NCBI GenBank assembly: GCA_026985685.1
Contig: JALSQA010000482.1
Location: 1 to 5,975 of the forward strand
DNA length: 5,975 nt
Source of the DNA: Campylobacterales bacterium
Lineage (GTDB): Bacteria > Campylobacterota > Campylobacteria > Campylobacterales > QNZT01
Reading direction: 5' to 3'
A model generated the notes under the pieces. It ran no database searches and had not been told where the DNA came from. It was given only the letters and a program-made list of their open reading frames with translations. Positions 1-5,975 of the stretch are shown one piece after another. Position 1 is the first letter of the stretch, and each line of letters starts with the position of its first letter. The translations under genes were made by a program, and so were the position numbers.

Positions 1-466
1 CTTTAATGACTATATCTTAAGCAACTACTTCATACGAGCGAGAGATAAAGCAAAAATCCACATAAACCTCTATCGCCAACTCTCAACTGCCAATCTTGAT
101 GATGTAGAGAAGACGCTAAAATCACTCTTTGCCTCTATTGCCTACAACAACTTTAGCAAAAATGATATAGAAAAGTATGAGGGGTTTTATGCTAGTGTCA
201 TTTATGCCTATTTTGTAGGGGCAGGATTTGACAAAGTATTAGCCGAAGATGTGACGAACAATGGGCGAATAGATTTAAGTGTATTTATAGATGACAAAAT
301 CTATATTTTTGAGTTCAAAGTCGATATAAAAGGGGCTTTGGAGCAGATAAAAACCAAAGAGTATTTCCAAAAATATCTCTCTAGTGGCAAAAAGATTTAT
401 ATTGTCGGTGTGGAGTTTGACTCAAAAAGTCGTAATGTTGTAGGGTATGAGTGGGAGAAGGTTTAA
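1..466 (+). CDS. PD-(D/E)XK nuclease-domain protein (AAA-ATPase-like/DUF1703 type), C-terminal part
   Basis: The reading frame is open from the left edge (first full codon at base 2) to TAA at 464-466, giving about 154 residues of a longer protein. A GTG at 251 lies inside the domain and is not a credible start. The stretch YEGFYASVIYAYF, then GRID (Asp at 272-274) and IYIFEFK (Glu at 311-313, Lys at 317-319), is the D...E-x-K core of the PD-(D/E)XK nuclease fold. The order matches the DUF1703 domain, which in known families follows an AAA-ATPase-like domain; that part would lie upstream of the window. The end (KKIYIVGVEFD...VVGYEWEKV) is the usual family C-terminus, so this end looks intact. 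Such proteins often occur in many copies per genome and their role is not established; defence or mobile-element links are inferences. It lies upstream of guaA on the same strand, separated by 211 bases with repeats and a new promoter, so it is probably a separate transcription unit. Confidence 0.88.
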   Translation, partial: FNDYILSNYFIRARDKAKIHINLYRQLSTANLDDVEKTLKSLFASIAYNNFSKNDIEKYEGFYASVIYAYFVGAGFDKVLAEDVTNNGRIDLSVFIDDKIYIFEFKVDIKGALEQIKTKEYFQKYLSSGKKIYIVGVEFDSKSRNVVGYEWEKV

Positions 467-488
467 TAACAGAAAGTTTTTTCCACTC
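449..488 (+). terminator. Possible hairpin spanning the stop codon of the nuclease gene
   Basis: Bases 449-460 (GAGTGGGAGAAG) can pair with 477-488 (TTTTTTCCACTC) in the + strand RNA. The six outer pairs are perfect Watson-Crick, and the inner six include three G-U wobbles. The loop of 16 bases contains the stop codon at 464-466. No U-run follows; the 28-base palindrome starts at the next base. It may help end transcription or protect the 3' end, but as a classical intrinsic terminator it is weak. Confidence 0.35.
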
Positions 489-516
489 TTGTACCCAAGT
501 TGCAACTTGGGTACAA
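489..516. repeat. Perfect 28-base palindrome
   Basis: The left half TTGTACCCAAGTTG (489-502) is followed with no spacer by its exact reverse complement (503-516). The core is AGTTGCAACT. As RNA or single-stranded DNA it would form a strong hairpin of about 12 pairs with a tight loop. There is no U-run on either side, so a plain intrinsic terminator is not the best reading. A palindrome this long and perfect is unlikely by chance. It could be a REP-like element copied around the genome, a dimeric protein-binding site, or a bidirectional transcription stop. Only the palindrome is seen directly; its role is inferred. Confidence 0.85.
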
Positions 517-568
517 ATATAAACTAAAATTCTAAGACTTACGTAGGTTACGGTATGGACACCACATC

Positions 569-599
569 GCAATTTTTCTATTTTCAACTCAAAAATTGC
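569..599. repeat. 9-base perfect inverted repeat upstream of guaA
   Basis: GCAATTTTT (569-577) and AAAAATTGC (591-599) are exact reverse complements separated by 13 bases. The repeat ends about 30 bases before the -10 box of guaA. The stem is mostly A-T and has no following U-run, so it is a poor terminator. Its position would suit an operator or upstream promoter element, but in AT-rich DNA a match of this kind can also arise by chance. Confidence 0.45.
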
Positions 600-630
600 A
601 CTTTGGATTTAAATTTTGGCATAATAAGGG

Positions 631-636
631 TATAAT
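631..636 (+). promoter_or_regulatory. -10 box of the probable guaA promoter
   Basis: A perfect TATAAT lies 42 bases before the guaA start, in the context AAGGGTATAATCTACC. The place where a -35 box should be (near 608-613) reads TTTAAA, a poor match. Housekeeping promoters in Campylobacterota are known to rely on the -10 box and AT-rich upstream periodicity rather than a -35 box, which fits. Transcription would begin near 643, leaving a leader of about 35 bases, too short for a riboswitch. Confidence 0.65.
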
Positions 637-677
637 CTACCATATTTTTTAATATTATCACTTTTTAAAGGCTACTT

Positions 678-2216
678 ATGAAAGATGTACCGATTATCGT
701 TTTAGATTTTGGTTCTCAATACACACAACTTATCGCTAGACGACTTAGAGAAAATGGTGTTTACTGTGAAATCGTTCCATATAATGAATCTATAGAAACT
801 ATCAAAGCAAAAAATCCAAAAGGGATTATCCTTAGTGGTGGTCCAGCTTCTGTATATGCAGATGATGCATATCATCCTGACGAAGAGATTTTTGAGCTTG
901 GTTTACCACTTCTTGGTATCTGTTATGGTATGCAGCTTATTACCCAGCACTTTGGCGGTGTAGTAATCGCGGCGGATGACCATGAGTATGGAAAAGCTAA
1001 ATTGATGATTGAGAGTAAAGAGTCTCCTGTATTTAAAGATATCGATGATGGTACTATTGTTTGGATGAGTCATGGAGATCGTGTAGATATGTTGCCAGAT
1101 GATTTTGAGATGATAGGATATAGTGACAACTCTCCATATGCTGCTATAGCCTGTGAAGAGAAGAAAATATATGCTTTTCAATTTCATCCTGAAGTACATC
1201 ATACCCAAGAAGGTGCAAAATTACTCAAAAACTTTGCCAAATATATCTGCGGTATAGAAAGTACATGGAATATGGGATCATTTGCTAAAGAGAAGATAGA
1301 TGAAATCCGTAAAAAAGTAGGTGACAAGAAGGTGCTTTGTGGTGTGAGTGGAGGGGTGGATTCTACTGTCGTAGCAACGCTTCTTCATGAAGCTATCGGT
1401 GATCAGTTGATACCTATTTTTGTAGATCAAGGTCTTTTGAGAGCAGGTGAGCGTGAGCAAGTAGAAAACATGTTCAAAATGCATGATATCAATCTCATAA
1501 CAGTGGATGCTTCACAAGAGTTTCTTGAAAAATTAGAGGGAGTAACTGACCCCGAAGAGAAACGAAAGATCATAGGTGAAACTTTTATACGTGTATTTGA
1601 TAGAGAAGCTAGTAAATATGAGGGAATTGAATTTTTGGCACAAGGCACACTTTATACCGATGTGATAGAGTCTGTTTCAGTTAAAGGTCCTTCAAAAACT
1701 ATCAAATCACACCACAATGTCGGTGGGCTTCCTGATTGGATGACATTTGAACTTATTGAACCACTTCGTGAGATATTTAAAGATGAGGTTAGAAAACTTG
1801 GACTTGAACTTGGACTTCCAAAAGAGATGATAGGCAGACACCCATTTCCTGGACCTGGACTTGCGATCAGGATCATGGGAGAGGTGACAGCAAATGAACT
1901 AAGATTGTTGCGTGAATCCGATACAATCATGCAAGAAGAGTTAAAAGCTTCTGGAAATTATGACAATGTATGGCAAGCTTTTACTGTTGTATTAAATGTC
2001 AAAAGTGTAGGTGTTATGGGTGATAATAGAACATATGACAATACAGTGTGTGTACGAATGGTAGAATCTGTAGATGGAATGACAGCGACTTTTGCACACA
2101 TACCTCATGATGTATTAGAGAGGATAAGTACAAGAATCATAAATGAAGTAGATGGAATCAATCGTGTGGTTTATGATATCACCTCCAAACCTCCAGGAAC
2201 GATAGAGTGGGAGTAG
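678..2216 (+). CDS. guaA: GMP synthase (glutamine-hydrolysing)
   Basis: This cytoplasmic enzyme makes GMP from XMP using ATP and glutamine, the last step of de novo guanine nucleotide synthesis. At 512 residues it is full length. Residues 1 to about 190 are a class I glutamine amidotransferase domain with the nucleophile Cys82 in GICYGMQ and the catalytic pair His170 and Glu172 in FQFHPEV. Residues about 200-390 are the ATP pyrophosphatase domain with the P-loop SGGVDST from residue 224. The C-terminal dimerisation domain follows, with RHPFPGPGLAIRI near 387-399 and the typical end SKPPGTIEWE. The ATG start has a Shine-Dalgarno AAAGG at 667-671, six bases upstream, and the family N-terminus (VLDFGSQYTQLIARR) follows directly. 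It has its own TATAAT promoter at 631 and leads the unit with the DUF3137-like gene and hemD. Nothing looks broken or unusual. Confidence 0.98.
   Translation: MKDVPIIVLDFGSQYTQLIARRLRENGVYCEIVPYNESIETIKAKNPKGIILSGGPASVYADDAYHPDEEIFELGLPLLGICYGMQLITQHFGGVVIAADDHEYGKAKLMIESKESPVFKDIDDGTIVWMSHGDRVDMLPDDFEMIGYSDNSPYAAIACEEKKIYAFQFHPEVHHTQEGAKLLKNFAKYICGIESTWNMGSFAKEKIDEIRKKVGDKKVLCGVSGGVDSTVVATLLHEAIGDQLIPIFVDQGLLRAGEREQVENMFKMHDINLITVDASQEFLEKLEGVTDPEEKRKIIGETFIRVFDREASKYEGIEFLAQGTLYTDVIESVSVKGPSKTIKSHHNVGGLPDWMTFELIEPLREIFKDEVRKLGLELGLPKEMIGRHPFPGPGLAIRIMGEVTANELRLLRESDTIMQEELKASGNYDNVWQAFTVVLNVKSVGVMGDNRTYDNTVCVRMVESVDGMTATFAHIPHDVLERISTRIINEVDGINRVVYDITSKPPGTIEWE
2209..2213 (+). promoter_or_regulatory. 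Ribosome binding site that favours the ATG at 2221
   Basis: GGGAG lies inside the last codons of guaA and is seven bases from the ATG at 2221. A GTG directly before that ATG (2218) is only four bases away, too close. The site therefore selects the ATG. Being inside guaA, it also suggests coupled translation. Confidence 0.6.
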
Positions 2217-2220
2217 GGTG

Positions 2221-3147
2221 ATGCTGAGAAACTTTTTTAAACTCTTTTTGTTTGCCTCTTTTAGCTTGGCTTCACTGCAGGGATTTTCACACCATCAAGG
2301 TTTTGAAGAGTTATATCAAAAACAGTTAAAACCCTCTTTTGAGTCCCTAAAACCACTCCAGGAGTATGCAAAAAAACGTCAGACAACATATATCATATCT
2401 GCTGTTATAGCTGTTGCTGTATTTGTTGCTTTTGTGAAATACTTTAAACTTTTAGGGGCATTGGTAGCTCTTTTGATGATTGGTGGTGGGATATTTTATC
2501 TAAAACAAATCCAACCAGCTATCAATCCCTATAAAAGTGCATATAAGCATAAAATCCTTTCACCTATCGCTTCATTTTGTTGTGGTTATAGGTATAAAGA
2601 TGGAACAATCAGTGAAGAGGAAATTAGCAAAAGCAAACTATTTTCACCGAAAATAAAAAACTACGATGCCAAAGACCTGTTTGTCAAAGATGGTGTTAAA
2701 TTTGGCTATGCAGATATCACTTTTGATACTAAAGAAAATGCTTCAGTAGAGCGTTTTGCTGAAAATACTTTTTTGGGATTTGTGATCATAATTGAAAAGA
2801 AAAACAGTGATGATGGGATTATGGTTAGTGAAGCTTTTAAACAAAAAGTAGCAGATATTGATCCTGAATTTAGTTCATTTTTCTCAAATCTTCCAAGAGC
2901 AGGCAAAAAAAATGGCTTTGAACTTTATGGCAAAGTTAGTCAAACAGCCCTCGATAAGTTCTCTTCACTAGCATCAAAAGATATCGCCATCTCTTTTACT
3001 AAAGATAAAACATATCTCTTTGTAGCACAAAAAAACAATCCTTTTGATGAAAATGTATATCATGATTTTGATCTACAAAATGCAAAAAGTTATCTTGAAG
3101 AGTTTAAAATTATAGATAAGCTGGTACAAACTCTTACACATGAATGA
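2221..3147 (+). CDS. DUF3137-like membrane protein, function unknown
   Basis: This is a 308-residue protein starting at ATG 2221, four bases after the guaA stop. Residues 5-20 are hydrophobic after a basic start (MLRNFFKLFLFASFSLAS), resembling a signal peptide or anchor. Residues 29-52 are polar and probably helical (FEELYQKQLKPSFESL...). Two membrane segments follow at about 57-73 and 76-94, with a very short turn. The rest (about 100-308) is soluble and contains SKLFSPKIKNYDAKDLF near 138-154 and a following FGYADITF strand. This order of helix, membrane hairpin and mixed soluble domain, with the S-x-LF...Y...DL pattern, fits my recollection of DUF3137; no search was run. The family has no known biochemical role. 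The N-terminal hydrophobic stretch may be extra compared with other members. Adjacent cysteines lie at 120-121. The 3' end overlaps hemD by eight bases, so it is probably co-expressed with guaA and hemD. An A8 run lies at 2905-2912. Confidence 0.85.
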   Translation: MLRNFFKLFLFASFSLASLQGFSHHQGFEELYQKQLKPSFESLKPLQEYAKKRQTTYIISAVIAVAVFVAFVKYFKLLGALVALLMIGGGIFYLKQIQPAINPYKSAYKHKILSPIASFCCGYRYKDGTISEEEISKSKLFSPKIKNYDAKDLFVKDGVKFGYADITFDTKENASVERFAENTFLGFVIIIEKKNSDDGIMVSEAFKQKVADIDPEFSSFFSNLPRAGKKNGFELYGKVSQTALDKFSSLASKDIAISFTKDKTYLFVAQKNNPFDENVYHDFDLQNAKSYLEEFKIIDKLVQTLTHE

Positions 3148-3793
3148 TATCTATATCTTAAGTCAAAAACCATTTACAGGTGCAAAAAATCTACCTGTAA
3201 TCGTTTTTGACTACTATGATGTGGATATTGATTTATCAAAATATGATGCATTAATCTTCACATCCAAAAACGGTGTCATCGCTTTAGATAAAACTACTTC
3301 CAAATGGAAAGATATAGATATATACTCAATAGGAAGCGGTACAAGTAAAGCGATCAGAGAGCTTGGGGGTGAGATTTTTTATGAAGCAAAAAGCTCTTAT
3401 GGAGATCATTTTGCAAAAGAGATTGAAGAAAAGTTGGCGAAAAAGAGGGTGCTTTTTTTGCGTCCAAAAGTAGTCACATCTAATTTAAACAGTATCTTAG
3501 AAAAAGCAGGTGTTTTACTCGATGAGTTGGTGATCTATGAAACAAAGTGTAATGAGTGTCAAAAACTAAGTAAACCACCCGCAGGATCATACATCATCTT
3601 CTCCTCACCCTCCACAATAGAGTGTTTTTTAAAGTGTTTTGAGTGGGATGAGAGTTATCAAGCTGTGGTTATAGGTGAAAAAACCGCCTCTTTTATGCCC
3701 TCCAATATTCCTTACATATTATCCAAAAAACAGACAATAGACGCATGTATCGCACTTTCTAAAGAAAAAACAGACAAAAATAGGAAAAAATAA
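3140..3793 (+). CDS. hemD: Uroporphyrinogen-III synthase
   Basis: The enzyme closes hydroxymethylbilane into uroporphyrinogen III with inversion of ring D, the branch point to haem, sirohaem and cobalamin. The protein has 217 residues, somewhat short for a family usually near 240-260. The sequence is weakly conserved in this family, but the two-lobed pattern is present: LIFTSKNGV (38-46), IYSIGSGTSKAIRELG (61-76), GDHFAKEI (88-95), VLFLRPKVVTSNL (104-116), LVIYET (130-135), YIIFSSPSTIECFL (151-164) and AVVIGEKTA (175-183). The order of Ser/Thr-rich loops matches that of HemD. The ATG lies within the end of the upstream gene (eight-base overlap) and no good Shine-Dalgarno is visible, so translation is probably coupled. 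The tail is lysine-rich (KEKTDKNRKK). No other haem gene is in the window. I am fairly sure of the family from motifs and context. Confidence 0.85.
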   Translation: MNDIYILSQKPFTGAKNLPVIVFDYYDVDIDLSKYDALIFTSKNGVIALDKTTSKWKDIDIYSIGSGTSKAIRELGGEIFYEAKSSYGDHFAKEIEEKLAKKRVLFLRPKVVTSNLNSILEKAGVLLDELVIYETKCNECQKLSKPPAGSYIIFSSPSTIECFLKCFEWDESYQAVVIGEKTASFMPSNIPYILSKKQTIDACIALSKEKTDKNRKK

Positions 3794-3893
3794 AGCTTAT
3801 TTTATACTTTTAATCTAAAATTAATAAAAAAATATATAGAATGTAGAAGATTTAATATATTTAATATTTATAGAATTGGAGTTAAATAGTTTT
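3794..3893 (+). promoter_or_regulatory. AT-rich gap, possible promoter of the DUF309-like gene
   Basis: This 100-base gap is almost entirely A and T. It holds several -10-like hexamers, including TATACT at 3803-3808 and TATAGA at 3835-3840, but none has a clear -35 partner. Either could drive the next gene, or that gene may be read through from hemD. An A-T-only 7-base stem (3787-3793 with 3797-3803) is too weak to call a terminator. Confidence 0.25.
3878..3881 (+). promoter_or_regulatory. Ribosome binding site of the DUF309-like gene
   Basis: GGAG lies 12 bases before the ATG at 3894, slightly longer than ideal. An in-frame TTG at 3876 overlaps this site and has no Shine-Dalgarno of its own, so ATG 3894 is the preferred start. 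Confidence 0.45.
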
Positions 3894-4232
3894 ATGGAAA
3901 CGACACAAAGTATTTTTGTAAAAGCGTTAGAACATGACAAATATACAGAAGCAACCCAATTATATCTAGCAAGATGGCAAAAGCTAAAACGAAGTGGTGC
4001 AGATGATGAAAAGATATATAAGGGACTTTTAAATGGTGCAGCTGCTGTTGATTTGATCCTAAAAGGTAAATATAAAGCAGCCAAAAAAGTTTGGAAAGTT
4101 TATGAAAAATATCGACCTTTCATAAATGAAAATGCACAACACTACCCAGCTCTAAAAAAAGCAGATGATATTTTAATAGGCTTAAAACGAAAATATAAAA
4201 AAGTCTTCGATACACAAAAGTATAAAGATTAA
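3894..4232 (+). CDS. DUF309-like small helical protein, function unknown
   Basis: The gene encodes 112 residues from ATG 3894 (118 if the TTG at 3876 were used). The protein is basic and predicted by eye to be all helical. The pattern F..AL...KYTEATQLYLARWQ (8-29), then IYKGLLNGAAAVDLILKGKYKAAKKVWK (41-68), resembles DUF309. In that family a first helix usually reads E-A-H-E...W, and a second GL-I-x-x-A-x-A...x-G...A. Here the usual His-Glu after EA is replaced by Thr-Gln (residues 21-22), so the supposed functional residues are not kept, though the Trp and the GLLNGAAA helix are. No signal peptide or membrane segment is seen, so it is probably cytoplasmic. The family role is unknown. It follows hemD on the same strand after 100 bases and faces valS convergently. 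The family assignment is moderate; the gene itself is well supported by its fit in the gap and codon style. Confidence 0.7.
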   Translation: METTQSIFVKALEHDKYTEATQLYLARWQKLKRSGADDEKIYKGLLNGAAAVDLILKGKYKAAKKVWKVYEKYRPFINENAQHYPALKKADDILIGLKRKYKKVFDTQKYKD

Positions 4233-4239
4233 TTTTCAA

Positions 4240-4271
4240 AAGAGAGAGACTTTATAAAAAGCCTTTCTCTT
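4240..4271. terminator. Hairpin between convergent genes, possible shared terminator
   Basis: AAGAGAGAGACTT (4240-4252) pairs with AAGCCTTTCTCTT (4259-4271) around a six-base loop, TATAAA. Of 13 positions, 11 are Watson-Crick, one is a G-U wobble in the + strand RNA and one is an A-C mismatch. On the - strand the stem end is followed by a short U-run before GAAAA, so it would work better for valS than for the DUF309-like gene. It is the only stem in the 50-base gap between the two genes. Confidence 0.5.
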
Positions 4272-4282
4272 AAAATCAAAAA

Positions 4283-5975
4283 TCACCCACCTAATGTAGC
4301 TAACTCACTTAAAACTTTTTCTAACTTTTCTTTAGCCTGATTTAGAGTTTTTTGGTTTTGTTCTACGACTTCTTTTGGAGCATTTGCCACAAATTTTTCA
4401 TTTCCTAACATTCCTGTTAGTTTTCCTACCTCTTTTTCTAGTTTTGTTTTTTGGTTGTTTAGACGTTTTAATACACCAGATAGATCTATACCACTTAATG
4501 GGATATATACTTCAAGATTGTCACTGACATCTGTTACAACATCTTTTGCTTTTTGTGTCACAAAATGAACTGTTTTAACACGTGAGAGTCTTTGGATATA
4601 TTTTTTGGCTATCTCCATGTCTATAGATGAGTCATTTAATTTTATAGAAACTTCTTCTATCTCACCACCAAGGTCTAGTGTAGCTTTTGCACGTCTGATT
4701 GATACGATAGATTCGATAACTAGTTCAAATATCGCCTCTATCTCCCGATCGTTTTGTATATCATCAGGGTAGGTAGAAATCATGATAGATTCATCACCAT
4801 TTTCTAAAGATGTACCACTTAGATCATGATAAAGGTATTCTGAGATAAATGGCATAAAAGGGTGTAGTAGTTTGAGTGATTCTTTGTAAATAGCTCCAAG
4901 TTCAGAGATACTCTCTTTGTCAGCTTTACTAAGCTCGATACCCCAGTCACAAAATTCACCCCAGAAAAAGCGATACAAACTCATAGCAGCATCATTGAAA
5001 CGATAAGCATCTATGTTTGAACGTACCTCTTTAGTAGCTAATTTAAACCTACTAAGCATATAACGTCCAAGATCAGTTGATACTTCTATATCTTTTAAGT
5101 CAGCAAACTTATCATGATTTAGAAGCAAGAAACGTGAAGCATTATAGAGTTTGTTGGTAAAGTTTCTGTAAAGCCCTAATTTTTCTTTACTAAGTCTGAT
5201 ATCACGACCTTGAACAGCTAAAGCTGCAAGTGTGAAGCGAAGTGTATCTGCATTGAACTCTTCTATCATGTCAAGTGGATCTATGACATTTCCTTTGGAT
5301 TTACTCATCTTGTGACCGTGTTCATCTCTCACAAGTGCATGAAGATAGATATCTTTGAAAGGAACTTCACCCATCTCGTGTACACCTGTAAACATCATAC
5401 GAGCTACCCAGAAAAACAAAATATCAAAACCAGTAATAAGCATAGAGTTTGGATAGAAATTTTTCAAATCATCTTCATTCCAAAGTGTACCTTTACCAAA
5501 ATCACCATTTCCCCAGCCAAGAGTAGAAAAAGCCCACAAACCAGAACTAAACCACGTATCCAAAACATCAGGATCCTGGGTGATTTTTGTTGAGTTACAT
5601 TTAGGACATGAAGAGGGATGATCCTCTTGGGTGGCAAATTCATTCCCACAATCACTACAATAAAATACAGGAATTTGATGTCCCCACCAAAGCTGTCGTG
5701 AGATACACCAATCCCTAAGCTCACTCATCCAGGCATTAAAAGAGTTGATCCAGTGAGGTGGATAAAATTTACTTTCACCTTCATTGACACGTTTGATAGC
5801 ATCATCAGCGATCTCTTTTTTGACAAACCACTGTTTTGAGATATATGGCTCGACGACATTATGACAGCGATAACAGTGACCTACTTGATGCATATGATCT
5901 TCGATCTTTACAACAAAGTTTTCATCCTGAAGTTTTTTAACGATTTTTTCTCTTGCTTCAAGACGCTCTAAACCC
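4283..5975 (-). CDS. valS: Valyl-tRNA synthetase, C-terminal part
   Basis: This cytoplasmic class I synthetase charges tRNA-Val with valine and edits misactivated threonine. The frame is open at the right edge, giving 563 residues up to TGA at 4283-4285. An ATG at 5893 is internal, since the coding sequence continues upstream of it (GLERLEAREKIVKKL...). Family enzymes have roughly 870-880 residues, so about the first 310, including the HIGH motif and most of the editing domain, lie outside. Seen here are a CYRC knuckle followed by VVEPYISKQWFVK, the SRQLWWGHQIPVFYC segment, a CxxC...CPKC zinc-type insertion, DPDVLDTWFSSGLW, and the KMSKS loop at 5297-5311. The anticodon-binding helices follow, ending in the ValRS-specific coiled-coil arm (NNQKTKLEKEVGKLTGML... 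to the end). The stem at 4240-4271 could terminate it. No defects are visible. Confidence 0.97.
   Translation of the reverse strand, partial: GLERLEAREKIVKKLQDENFVVKIEDHMHQVGHCYRCHNVVEPYISKQWFVKKEIADDAIKRVNEGESKFYPPHWINSFNAWMSELRDWCISRQLWWGHQIPVFYCSDCGNEFATQEDHPSSCPKCNSTKITQDPDVLDTWFSSGLWAFSTLGWGNGDFGKGTLWNEDDLKNFYPNSMLITGFDILFFWVARMMFTGVHEMGEVPFKDIYLHALVRDEHGHKMSKSKGNVIDPLDMIEEFNADTLRFTLAALAVQGRDIRLSKEKLGLYRNFTNKLYNASRFLLLNHDKFADLKDIEVSTDLGRYMLSRFKLATKEVRSNIDAYRFNDAAMSLYRFFWGEFCDWGIELSKADKESISELGAIYKESLKLLHPFMPFISEYLYHDLSGTSLENGDESIMISTYPDDIQNDREIEAIFELVIESIVSIRRAKATLDLGGEIEEVSIKLNDSSIDMEIAKKYIQRLSRVKTVHFVTQKAKDVVTDVSDNLEVYIPLSGIDLSGVLKRLNNQKTKLEKEVGKLTGMLGNEKFVANAPKEVVEQNQKTLNQAKEKLEKVLSELATLGG

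Noticed and set aside
381..587. Minus-strand open frame of 68 codons across the nuclease 3' end and the palindrome
   Set aside because: It overlaps a well-supported gene and palindromic DNA, has no family-like features, and its start lacks a convincing ribosome site.
637..677. Purine-sensing riboswitch ahead of guaA
   Set aside because: The predicted leader after the -10 box is only about 35 bases and has no conserved aptamer-like stems.
903..1930. Several minus-strand open frames inside guaA
   Set aside because: They lie wholly within a clear GMP synthase gene and have the serine/isoleucine-rich composition of antisense shadows.
2905..2912. A8 run in the DUF3137-like gene as a phase-variation tract
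   Set aside because: Runs of this length are common in AT-rich genomes; the frame is intact across it, and known phase-variable tracts in this phylum are mostly longer poly-G/C.
3787..3803. AAAATAA and TTATTTT around AGC as a terminator after hemD
   Set aside because: The seven-pair stem is entirely A-T with no GC and no proper U-run, and such matches are expected in AT-rich DNA.
5312..5724. Open frames on both strands within valS
   Set aside because: They overlap the zinc-binding and KMSKS region of valS in other frames and show no independent start signals.

Overview
The window is AT-rich and its coding sequence reads like Campylobacterota (formerly Epsilonproteobacteria). The lysine-, isoleucine- and phenylalanine-rich proteins, a TATAAT promoter with no convincing -35 box, and tight gene packing all suggest a free-living Sulfurimonas/Sulfurovum-type organism. 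This placement comes from protein and codon style, not from a database search.

Layout from left to right: (1) 1-466 is the 3' end of a PD-(D/E)XK nuclease-domain protein of the AAA-ATPase-like/DUF1703 type, an accessory family. (2) 467-677 is a 211-base gap holding a hairpin that spans the nuclease stop codon, a perfect 28-base palindrome, a 9-base inverted repeat and the guaA promoter. (3) 678-3793 is a compact three-gene unit on the + strand: guaA (GMP synthase), a membrane protein of the DUF3137 type, and hemD (uroporphyrinogen-III synthase). The spacings are a few bases and then an 8-base overlap, so the three are probably co-transcribed. (4) 3794-3893 is an AT-rich gap followed by a small DUF309-like gene. 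(5) 4233-4282 is a convergent gap with a hairpin. (6) 4283-5975 is the 3' two-thirds of valS (valyl-tRNA synthetase) on the - strand, which runs off the right edge.

Most of the window is housekeeping: purine nucleotide synthesis, tetrapyrrole synthesis and tRNA charging. guaA and hemD have no direct biochemical link; their shared unit looks like ordinary operon packing. I see no RNA gene, CRISPR array, complete insertion sequence or convincing new multi-gene system. The points most worth a second look are the palindrome-rich junction at 449-600 between the accessory nuclease gene and the conserved block, and the uncharacterised DUF3137-like and DUF309-like proteins.
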